Shown: in pieces, positions 39,801 to 51,800 of the stretch
Layout: the number at the start of each line of letters is the position of its first letter
Numbering within the stretch: position 1 is the first letter of the stretch
Source: Siphonodentalium dalli
Lineage: Eukaryota; Mollusca; Scaphopoda; Gadilida; Siphonodentaliidae
Direction: 5' to 3'
Length of the DNA: 64,000 nt
Assembly (NCBI GenBank): GCA_032622095.1
Contig: CP136066.1
Span: 150,240,224 to 150,304,223 of the forward strand
Program-made: the position numbers and the translations under genes
Notes under the pieces: generated by a model
Database searches by the model: none
Seen by the model: only the letters and a program-made list of their open reading frames with translations
Told to the model about the DNA's origin: nothing

Positions 39801-42800
39801 TCATTGTGTCCCATATGTAATAGTTCAGATAAACTCAAAAACAACTGAGCCTCCTAAAAGGAAACACCACGTACTTCATGTGCCCTACTAGTAATGATCA
39901 CAGGGTGAAGGTGTCCAGGATAAACATTGGTCATAGGCAAGGGAGATAACTCATTCATTCATGTACCTAATAGGATAAAGGAACCTACCCCCCCCCCCCC
40001 CTCCTTAGAGGATGAAGCAGCACTAGCACGACTTCCAGATGTTGACTGGCCCACAATACATGCAAAAAGGGCACCGAGGGGAAAACACGGTTATGACACC
40101 CCCCCCCCCCCCCCCCCAGAAAAGCGGAATCAATACTCAGAATGGATCTCACAAAATGAGTGAGGCAATGCTCAGTGCGGTATGACTGACAGTATTTAGA
40201 GCCCGACCGAGAGACCCAGGGGAGATATGAGAAACCGTTGGGCCCAGACCAATGGAGGGACCAGGGATACACCAGGAAAACATGACTGAGTTGAGCACTG
40301 GAAATCATGTCCATGGAAAGAAAAAACATACACATAAGGGAGGGGACCAAGATGGAAAGATTGCCTGCCTCTGGTACACCAAGCCAAGTAGTGGTGGTAT
40401 AGGGAACCCATACCGTAGGTTAGCAGAAAGTTACAAAAACTGTGATAACGCGCCAACTGGTATGCTCAAGCACTGATGGGCATGCGGCAATAATTGTGAA
40501 ATGTCGCAAAGGTGAGATTCGGAGATCGCTAAATCAGATTAGAATTAGAATCACGCCTGCCAAGTGATGTTAAACACTCGGCCCGAGTGATAACATAGAA
40601 TAGGAAAATATTCTTGGTTCAAAGTCGGTGCTGTGACAAATACGATAACAAAATGGACTACATACATGACGCCTAGACACCAACGAGCGTAATGCTGATG
40701 TGCTATATGATGAAATCCTATGGTGTTAGGTGGTCACTGAAGATACATCCCAAATCTAGAAGTAAAATTGAAAATGAGCGTAGTTCAGACGATAGTGTCT
40801 ATGGAGCTGAACGGTCGATATTCATGATATGTTCGGCTAAGTGAGTAGAGCGCCAAAGTCCCCTGTGAGATATAGCACCCGCATACTAACTTATCAGGTT
40901 CACACACACGATCAAGTCCATAATACGTCTAGGTTTGTCTCATAAAAGCGGCCTAATTGTTGAATAAAAATCTAACAGATTAAAAGGCCCAAAACTATAA
41001 AGACAGGTCTCAACAACACCTGGAATACCCGACGGGATAAGAACGGAGGTGAGAATGGAGGCGAAAGAAACTTATTCAGGAGCAGTTCCTGAATGCGGCA
41101 CATAGCCAGAGCAATGCGATATGGCAGAAAGCAGACTGACAGAGGAAACCTCAAAGTACAAAGAACGAAGGTAATATTGTACAAAACACTCAGTTGAATG
41201 AATGCCACTTGTCGGCGACTAGGCACAATGAGGTAGCCAAGGCAAGAAAGGGTTCGGAAAAACCGCTATGTGCCGTGACAGCATGAACCTGGATGGACTG
41301 AGACAGAACCAGCGGTAGATGCAGCGAAGGTTGTGGAAGCCGCGACTACAAATAGAGGAGGCATGACCACCAACAGATTCCGAGCCTGCAGCGCAGGCTG
41401 TACGAGTGGACAGAGGAAAATTCATTGTTTCCTGTCTCTGCGAAGGTTGTGGAAGCCGCGACTACAAATAGAGGAGGCATGACCACCAACAGACTCCAAG
41501 CCTGCAGCGCAGACTGTACCGAGTTGGCAGAGGAAAATCCATTGTTGACCGTCTCTGCGAAGGTTGTGGAAGACGCGACTACAAATAGAGGAGGCATGAC
41601 CACTAACAGACCCTGAGCCTGCCGCGCAGGCTGTATCAAGTAGGCAGAGGAAAAATCGTCACACGTTGGTTTTTGTTCTTGATATGTGGGCCCCATCCAG
41701 TCCTTCAGTTGTGGAAGACAGGCGTACTTCTCTGCGGATGGTTCAGGAGGCCGCGACCAATAAGGAGGAGGCATGTCCCGCAACCGACTCCAGCGGAGGC
41801 TCCATGTGAATGGAGGAAGCAAGAGAAGGGCCATGTTTGTTCTTCCTTTTTCTGTGCTGGTAATGCATGCAAAATTGTGCGCAATTCCTATCCTAAGACC
41901 GATGGACTGACCCATCCGAAATAACCATCATGGAAGGCACTCTCGGATGGGCATGGCGAACTCGGACACGCATCAAACGCTGCCAAATCCAGGGGATGTT
42001 GCGACAGCACGTCCTCTTCTCTGAACAGCACCGTCCGTCAAGGAGATGGGGGGAAAGGGGCAAGTATCCCGACCAGGTCACCTGGTTTGATGGGGCAAAA
42101 AATTCCAGAGCCTCGGAAAGGAAACTAAGTCTAAGTTCTGGCCTAGGAGCCCAAAAGAGGACAGAAACTGTTCGAAGCAAGGCCACACTGGTGGAGGAAA
42201 GAACACAGGTGAATAATAGGGATACATACCCACGGGAGGGACGGATGCCGGAAAAGACGTTGACGAATGGAGGACAGGTCAGAACCAGTGCGGTAAAATC
42301 CCCTGGAGTGGAAGCAGTGGCAGTTGACACATTGAACTGCGTAGGCAGGCAATGTGCCGAGGGCACCGGGGCTTGCGAGCTAAACGAACCACTGATGTGG
42401 TAGCTGTAGCAAGTGGCCGGCTGGTGCAGCGACGGAACGAACCCGGCAAAACCGGAGGCAGGACCAAAGGTAGCTGCGCTTGGACCACCATCGCTGCCCT
42501 TCTCTGCGGGGGCTATGGACGCCGCGACCCTGAGGGAGGAGGCATGTCCACCAACCAACTACAGCGGAGTCTCCAAGTTAATGGAGGATGCAAGAGAAGG
42601 TGCCACGTCAGCAGAGGTGCCACGATCATTGAACTTGATAATCGATAGTCAATACTAGATTAGAATCGATGAAGCGTATCTAATAGCAAGGACAGAGGAA
42701 GTAGTGCATAATATTCACATGTGCATAATTTGTATCAGAAACCACCGAGACAGTCCTTCCCATGACAAAAAATACAGTTTCGTTGATTAGAAGGGTGTAA

Positions 42801-45800
42801 TTGCACCGGTAATATAATTGTAAGTTGGGGTTATCTCAAATCAAAGGTCATTGTGTGATATTCCCAAGTCCACTGACACTTTCACATGCCCATAAATTAA
42901 CGGAGATGGGAAATGTGCTAAATATATCTTCACATATTTTAATATTGATTGTGACCAGGTGGACAAGTGCAAATGGTGAACACCTGTGAATAGAAAATTG
43001 CGAGTGCATACGGGTGCGAGAGCAATCGTTACTGTCTCGTGGGAAGGAAGCCGGTAATTAGTAATGAGCACAATGCGTTACAAATATCTTTGTACGATCA
43101 ACGATCATTAACCTGTCCGTTGGATATTAAACTGTAAAACAGGGTATCCAAATATGTCCGGTACTTTTCGACATCCGAAATAAAGAACTCAGAGTAATCG
43201 CCGCCGAAAGTGGTAATTGAATATCGGCTGTATCAACGTTTCATCGATTATACGATCAATCGTGGCACCCCTACCAGTCGGAGGGAAAAAAACATTACGA
43301 AGTTTTCATTGTAAAAGCATTGAGACGTATGTTCAATGTAGAGAGAAGAGGCAAGCCACACTGTGGCTATTTTATCTAGCATCCGTGAGGAAAATTATTA
43401 TAAAATAGTGTAATGTAAAATATTGTAAATTATTACTTCCAATACATTTGGATAGGATTTTGTCAGGGACCAAACTCCAAACTGGAGCTTAGTGTAGACG
43501 CCAACACAATATTGCATCCGGTGCAGTGTTAAAAAATCCCGACGAGAACTCGAATCTCGGCGAATGACTCGAAAGAGCATCGGTTGTTATCTCTTGTTTT
43601 ATGCAAACAAAAACGATATTTGTTCGAAGTGATTCTCGTAAATAAAACAAAATTGAAATATTGATTAATGAAATTATCTACCCACGGACTACTGTCATTA
43701 ATAAGACAGTGTTGTAGAATAAAAGATTGTTGAACAATTGTAAAACTAAATTGCGAAAATTGGAAAACACGTGCGTAGTGCATGAAATTAGGCAACTGCG
43801 TGTTGTCGTTCGCAATATCATAAAGAGAAACGTTCATGAGAAATGAACAGATGAAAAATGCGACTTATTTTGTGACTAGAAGAAATTTAAAATGAATGAG
43901 GTCTTACCTTTCAATCGCTTTTATAGCGAAAGGACTCGCACGATTGGTCCAAAGATATAATCGCCATTAATTGGCATTTGACAAGTGCGCGTACTCGAGG
44001 TATTGCGTACCGATTTATAAAACGACTTCTTCTAGAATCTTGCAAGCAAGAAATAATATAACCATTAGTTTCAGTGTCCAAGATATATTTGACGGAGATA
44101 TGTACTTGTAAAAGCTCAGCAAAATTGTGTCCACAGCTGGACGGACGGACAGATGGGCAGATGGACAAGCTGATTCCAGTATACCCCCCACAAATCATAG
44201 CAAGGGGGGGTGTATAATGTGTGATTCCATTACTCAACTAACCTTCATGTTGTCAAGCCAAACATCAGCTAGGATAACCATCATTACTTCTTCATTATCC
44301 TCCTCCACACGCTTTAGTTTGACTGAGGCCTTGGCACAGGTCGGTGACGGCCCACCGAAGAAGTTTATATTCCCGAAGAAAGCCCTGAAATAAAAACTAC
44401 ATCTTCAGCCTGATAGATTCGTTAAAAAGCTGAATCAGTAAACAAGTACAAGCATCAGTTTATTTTCTGGATAAAATAGTGATTTTTCATATTTCTTTTT
44501 GCATGATTGGTGTATGAAAACTGCAAATGAAGTCATTTTCTAAAGGATGTATGTGGAATAAGATTTAAAACATCATATGGAGACTACTTTTGCAATTTAT
44601 TGCACACAGGCTTTCTGCTAAATAGAACATACTTGGAATTGACTTAATAAGATCAACCTGTTTGAAAACTAACCAATATTATCATAGTTCAACTTAGTGA
44701 TTTAATGACAACATAATGACAACAGACTAATGACTGGCCCCTCAAGCTTTGAAATAATGTGTCATTTGCAGAATGAGGTCCCCAGAGGGTGAATTTAGTG
44801 ATGCTATCACGCTAGCATCACCAAATTCACCCATTGGGGACTTCATTCTGCTTAGGCCTCATCTTCTGGAACGTATCTATAGTCCCAAATTAACATGGCT
44901 TTTAGTTACTTTTTCCCTTCTGTTTAATTTCTATATCCTTTAATTTGCAGAAAATAAAATGCGTAATCAAATTATCTAATCGGTAGACATCACGTTCAAC
45001 TTTAACTGGGTGTCTTCAATCTGATCCTATGGTCTCCCATAGCAGTTGAGGTCTAGGCAAAATGAGGTCCCAGAGGGTGAATTTAGTGATGCTAGCCCAC
45101 TTTGCAGGATAGCGACACTAAATTAACCCTCTTGGGACCTCATTCTGCTTAGGCCTCATCTTCTGGGAACTTAAGTGGGAAGTATCTATAGTCCCAAATT
45201 AACATTGTTTTTGGTTACTTTTTCCCTTCTGTTCAAATTCTATATCCTTTAATTTGCAGAAAATAAAATGCATAATTGAGGTGACTAATGGGTAAACATC
45301 ACCAACTTTAACTGGGTGTCTTTAATCTGATCCTATGGTCTCCCATAGCAGTTGAGGCCTAAGCAGAATAAGGTTCTCAGAGGGTGAATTTGGTAATGCT
45401 AGCCAGTCATGCGGGATAGCGTCACTAAATTCACCCTCTGGGGACATCATTCTGCAAATGACACACACACTATTTCAAGGCTTTCTGGCCCCTCCTTTAA
45501 TTGAGATTACAATCTGACCATTTCTTACCTGGTGGTTTTGTTTGGTTCTATTGGTGGGAAACCAAATGCTTTCACATGAAAAAGTCCATCTTCATACCAA
45601 CCCTCCGCTAGAACAAAACATCCTTCCGTAAAAAGACCTGTGTGGAAGCTGTGTCAGGAGTTAAGAAAGATAGTGATATGTTCAAGACAAGTAGAGGGCA
45701 CCGGCAAGAATGTCCAAAATGTCCCTTACACTTTGACAGGCAGACATGATTTGAAAGTACAGTGATGCCCTAAATAATCGACTCCTTGTGAGAGCTTTCC

Positions 45801-48800
45801 CATGAATGGCAACAAGCCATATTTCCGACTAAATTCTGAAAAGTTACCCATAATTCTGCTGTGGTTAAGTAGTTGATTATTTAGAGCATTACTATATGAG
45901 GTTGGCCAAAATTAGTATTTTACATTATGATTCAGAAGACTATTCGGAATAAAATCTATTATTTGAGGACTTCAGGGTATAGCCAAACCGTGCCTGGATT
46001 TAGTGTTTCTGACATTTGCAGAATGATGTCCCCAGATGGTGAATTTAGTGATGCTATCATTCAGTAGGATAGCATCACCAAATTTACCCTCTGGAAACCT
46101 CATTTTGCAAGTTCAATATAAAAAAAAATTATTTGAAAGAGAAATTAATTTTTAAAAATTTGTTATCAAAATGTTTAAACAATAAATTGCACGAAATGCT
46201 CAAAGGCAGTTAAAGACTCTATCTAAGATTAAAATGTGGACGAAGCGCACACAGCTTTTTTTAAAGCTGCCTGTGAATATCTCCACCCATTTCTATTGAG
46301 ATCTGATGACCCATGGTTGAGACATTCATGCGGACAGACAAAATATCAACATTTCTATATAAAGAAAAACAAATAACCCTAGAATGTAATTATACTGGTC
46401 ATATGTAGACTAAAATTCAGTACCTCCACTGAATTTCGGCAATAATGTCAATTCATTTATGGTTACATATTTTAGATAAATATATATAAAATGCATGAAA
46501 CGTGCCATTCACGCTTAAACTATGCTATGGTATGCTGCAAAGATGTTGAGAAATGTTTTATAAGTCAATCTGTTTCATCAAACAACTATGGTTGAGTGAA
46601 GCAACTTGTATGAATATTGTTTGTTGAACCTTGACAAAGGATATTGCTTCTGTGAAATCTATCTTGACCACACCTGTCGGATCCTCCAAATACCACTCAG
46701 TCTGAAATGTGAAGTTCATATAAAAGCTCAAAATTCTCAGTGAGTAATTGATGATTATAGTCCAATTTGGCTATGCCAAGCAAAATTAGAGGTGGGACTG
46801 TCTCAATGGGACTAAGGATAACCACGCAGTGCAATTGAGCTATATTGTGTAGCCATATTAACATATTTGTTTTTTGAAGAAAAAACACAAGGAATACAGG
46901 AAGCTAGGACCAAATTATGCATGTTGCGAAAAAATTTCTATTCTCATGGTAAACATGTGGTTCTGGTCAGGTCGGTCAATTGAGGTCCCCTGATCTTTAA
47001 ATATTGCCTAATTTCGAGGTGTCGGATTTGTGGTGTTATTGTTTTGCATTATCGGGAGTATGTTTCTTATTTGGAAGAGCTCTGTGGGCATACTTTCACC
47101 AGTTAATCAGGCTAATGACTCAATAGAGAGATTCCGCTTCTAGCGTTTGTGCGTATGCGGGTGATTGTAACTCTAACGTCAGAGGTCACGTGATTCTACA
47201 AGCTTGTTGTCTATAAGTGACTGACTTGCGTGAATACAACTTTCTCCTCCTGTAAACACAGGGTATAATTATATTTTTGAAACATTTTTTTCTAATTCTA
47301 TGATTCTGCGTAGATGGATTAATGATCAAAACTTCATTTAAAGTTCGACATGACCATTCCATCAGAAAATTGGTTGAATATGTAGGTAAATATTTCACTC
47401 TTGGAATACACAAAGTTTACGCCAAATTTTGACTATAAAATTGAACTAATCGAATGATGTCAGTCTGAAATTTTGAAATAATCTTGTTTCAGGCATGACA
47501 TTGACCAATAATGTGATTATTTTACTAAAACATGGGGTTGTGTGAGGTGATAGAAACTAAAGCACTGCCCACCGGCACCACAACCGCTTTACTGATAAAC
47601 CACATGTACAGCGCCTAATTTTTTGGTGGAATTTATATTACATTGATTTATAACACATTATTTAAAAAATTTAACTTATATTTTATAGCCTGAATTTTTC
47701 AACAGTGTTGCTGTTTCGAGACATGACAGTTTAGCTTAGAATTGGGGAGTTTGTTGGTTTTATTGACAATCAGCTTGTAGGTTAATTGCTAGGTAACATC
47801 ACTAAACTAAAATAATATTAATATCGACTCATATAGCATGGAAAATCACATGCTGGATTAAAAATCGCATGTACATGTAACTACAATAAACATTTGTGGA
47901 TTAAGGCATACAGAGTGGTTTTATGTCAATAATCTAACAATTATATAATTATGTTTCATCTACATGTATTACACATTTACAAGTAACATTATCCACGTCT
48001 ACCTCATCCACTACGTAGTACGCAGTTACCAGGGATACACACTCACAATCCCTACACTCTGTACAAATGCTACAAGAGGAATCCCTCTATTAGCAAACCA
48101 ACAGTTGACACTAGATGAACAATTGAAGAATTAGATTGGGAATTTTTAAACAAAAATTGGGAAAAATCAGGTCTATTTTGCATTGGAATAGGGGACATGG
48201 ACGATATTCGGCCACAGGTGCAACCTAGGATAACCCATGATTATCGTTTTGCTGCAATGCCTGATCATTTAAATATTACCCGGGGCTGTAAGAAGACTTG
48301 ATTGTTATTGCTAAACATTTAATGCGGATATGAACTTACCCAGGTTATGTATGAAGACTACATTTAGGGGTTTCCACGCCTGAGCTGTGTCAGGAGGTGG
48401 AAAGTGTAGATGGACCTACACAGTAAACTACTTAATTGTTAAGCTAGTACACCACATGAAGGAATCTATACTGTCTGAAGACCACATCAAGCATACTATA
48501 TAACAATATAAATGTCAAAAAGATGACTTTAGTCATAGTTTTAGAAGGGACATTTTGGGAAGAGCATTCTCAGCAAGTATACAGATTGAATAGGAATGAA
48601 TAACTGCCATAAAAAGTACATGATCTCAATTAGTAAAAGGCTCGAATGGCAATTTAATTGAGTTCAAAACTGCTTCAAGAATCTCAAAATTATGTTAGGT
48701 GTGTGCTAGAAAATTGTGAGAAGCCATTACAAAGAACTGTTACATCAAGGAACTAGCCCAATGTTGGTATGCAGGTCCGGCCACTCAAGCTGTTAGCTGA

Positions 48801-51800
48801 ACAATGGAACAGTGTGAGAGTTAGCTGTTAAGCTGGGAATTTTCTATGGACATATGACCTAAAAGTGAGGCTAAAACTCATCTCAGCCCAAAGGTTTATA
48901 TCCATTCTTGCAAAATGCACGGATGTTCACAGCACCCAGCACACACCTAACATAATTAGTGTTGAAACGTTTAGTGATTTTAAGGAATCGACTAGTCGCC
49001 AGAGGTAATTGACTACTAGTCGGACCCCTTCTAAGAGTTTCCGTTTCTATGCCCATATGACGTATAAAATGGGCCATGTGGCATCGCAGTTTCGAGTATC
49101 CAACTCTTCCGTGTCAGAACGTTCAAACGGAAAGCACGTGAACTATGTAATCTCGGTTTTGCCCGTGAGTCTCCCAATTTGATGTATTAAACCCGGCTCT
49201 CCTGCAACCTCCATATAATCTCACGGTTTGGGGAATGCAGGTAATAAAAACATTTTATTTAAACATAAATTGACGCCGGTAACCTGGAAATAAATAGGCA
49301 AGTCTCGTTCGTAAGTCTCGCTAACGAGATGTCGGGTGTATTCTATTGTCTCTCTGAATTGGCGGGTATGGGTATAAGAATGATCTAGAATTTATTCAGT
49401 TACTGAGTTGGCTTTACCAGCTTGACTTGTCGCGAATTATGTTTCGTATATCATTGAAGCCATTTTGTTGCATCATTACTCTAGTATTACATGTGCGACA
49501 GTGAGAAGTTATCACTGGTCAATTGCGTCCCGTGGAACTAGACAGTGTTCAGTCGGTAGCGACACTTTGAACATGTCTCTGATGATCAACATAAAAGAAA
49601 CTGCGCCTACACGTGCATACATTGGGTTCAGTTCAGGTCATGGAGTTCACCGCCCGTGCATGACTGGCAGTGGCATCATTAAAGGAACAATGCAATAAGG
49701 CTTTAAGAAGTTAATATGTGTTAACTGTTACAGATTACATGATAATATGGCCGTGCAATGGCACTGCTGTCATGATAGCACATAGGTAGTGCTTTTTCCC
49801 CGACTAGTCAACTCGCAGATTTTGGGATCGACTAATTTAATAATCGCATCGATTTCGACAAGTCGATTAATCGTTTCAACACTAAACATAATGTTGAAAT
49901 TCTTGAAGCAGTATTGAACTCAACAGAATTGCCATTCAAGCCTTTTATGTACTTTTTATGGCAGTTATTCATTTTCATTGATTAACATAGAGATGTGTAT
50001 ACTTGCTGAGAAAGCTCTTTGCAAACTTTCCATTAAAGTCATCTTTTAGACATTTGTATTGTTATATAATATATTTGATGTGGTCTTCATATAGCATAGA
50101 TTCCTCCATGTGGTGTACTAGCTTAACAAGTAGTTTTCTGTGTAGGTCCATCTAAACTATCCACCTCTTGACATAGCTCAGGTGTGAAAACCCCTTTAAA
50201 ACGATACTTCCAGAGGAATTTCTAGATTTCTTTAGTTATAAACAATATGACTAAACTGACCTCTTTAATCTGTGAGATCATTCCCAGAACAATCACTTCG
50301 CCGACCTTGGCAGTACATCCCAGCAAATACTCTATTGGCTTCAGCTGGAAGAATGAAGGTGTCAGTGATAATGTAGCTCAACTTGGGGTAACGTTATTTT
50401 ATGCTGAGTAATCAATAGAATGATAAAGAATAAGGAAAATTCAATCAGTTTTAGTGAACATATTGTATTGTGTAGATGAAATTGTTTTAATTTCAAAACA
50501 TTTCTCCAATAAATGTGGGCTGCAGGGTGTGCCGATGGATTCAAATGTGAAGGCCAAGATGGCTGATGTTGTTGGCCTTGTTTTTTTTATTATTAATTTT
50601 CACCCTGAAGAACCATATGAAGTTTGGTGATGGTCGGATGAGGGATGTGGCATGCAGGGTGTGGCAAAGGAAATTGTTGATGGATGGACGACAATGGCAA
50701 TAGCTCAGATGTTGGTTCAAAATGACACCTGAATCATAACAAGCTAATTGAACATGTGTCTGGTATGACAAGTATGCTCTATACAGCGTGCAGACATGCC
50801 AACAGATACTTAATCTCAACAATATCATTATTATTTGCTATAAATTTAGTAATTAATAATATAACATTAATATAATTTTGAAGGGCTTTATGGTGTATAC
50901 AAAATGAGGAAAGCTTTGGGAATAAAGTAAAATGTTCATGTATTTGATTTTCATGGCAATGCAAATGTGTAGAGCTTGTGCAGGGATTGCATCTAGTCAC
51001 AGAACAGCGAGAACCCTGGGACCACACTGCATAATTAGCCTGTTTGATTATGTAGGTATATAATATAGAGTAACCTGAAACTTCTCTGATTTCTGTGCAT
51101 TTGGATCACCCAGAACCGGCTGAGTAAACAGGTCATGTCTGAGAATCCTCTGTAAGAAAAATCACAAGGTGCTAATCATACGATGATAGATATAGAATAC
51201 AACAATAGTAACCAAGAATATCAAATTATGGTTGTGTATTCGGGAGATATCTCCCAACTGTCAATGGATGATGACATTCAGTTGTAGAATTTGTGGACAG
51301 GAAAGCCTTTCACTCGAGTTGTACCCTTCCGCGACAGCATGAGTGCTGTATCGACAAACCCATTTACACATCGTGTCGTTCTGTGTTTATTACACGCTTC
51401 GCGTCCTAGAACCAGTGCAGTAAAAATGCAGACTTAGAAGGTTTATTTAGGCACATGTGTGATGATGCTTTTATTTAATAGTTTCATGGTTTCATGGTTG
51501 AGGCGAACGTCATGTACGTCATTTTACGTCAACGAGATGCATATGGAACATACGTTCTATACGTATTTGTAAATATAGAACAGCAATAACACTGTACTTC
51601 TGGGAACAAGCGTGTAATAAACTTGCATATTTTTGCTTGCTGAACACTCCAGAATTGGAACTATGTCTGTGGAATAATTGGAATTACTTGGTGGAACATT
51701 TTTGTTATTTTTGGGTTAGTGAGTAGTGAGTTAGTACCATTTTTTAAATAATTATTACATGTTATATACAGGTTATATGAGGTAAGTGAGGTAAGTTGTT

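Larger units (their letters stand above)
39369..44002. mobile_element. 4.6-kb inverted-repeat element, arms with core promoters
   Basis: Arms 39369-39484 and 43880-44002 are inverse copies of about 118 bp with only a handful of differences (CTTGTCAAATGCCAATTAAT, CTTTCGCTATAAAAGCGATT). Each contains CCAAT, TATAAAAG and TCATTC, pointing inward. The interior is GC-richer than anything nearby. It carries poly-C tracts (39989-40002, 40099-40117), a transposase-like remnant, a 117-bp tandem repeat and the longest open frames of the window (221 codons 42558-41893 and 189 codons 41915-41346, minus). The same 117-bp unit is read in different frames in these two, so I do not call them genes. Element class unknown. 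Confidence 0.75.
45651..46644 (-). other. POLE2: Putative U12-type AT-AC intron of POLE2
   Basis: Read on the minus strand the intron begins ATATCCTTT (46644-46636), the U12 donor consensus. It ends TTTCTTAACTCCTGACAC, with the near-consensus U12 branch site TTTCTTAACTC at 45668-45658, about 10 nt before the AC end. AT-AC boundaries are the only ones that keep the frame between ...FTEA and SFHTG; no GT-AG pair fits. The intron also contains a TA-flanked MITE (45760-45894) and a palindromic repeat (45995-46108). Confidence 0.85.

Noticed and set aside
40779-40945. A functional tRNA gene from the A/B-box-like pair
   Set aside because: Boxes are too far apart and no cloverleaf is apparent; recorded only as a weak SINE candidate.
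41893-42558. 221-codon minus-strand frame as a protein gene
   Set aside because: Composition is low-complexity, the underlying 117-bp repeat appears in other frames nearby, and the opposite strand is equally open.
43540-43600. tRNA-like segment with GATTCGAGTTCTC
   Set aside because: Only a T-arm-like stretch is visible; no acceptor or anticodon stem could be folded by eye, so no tRNA or SINE call.
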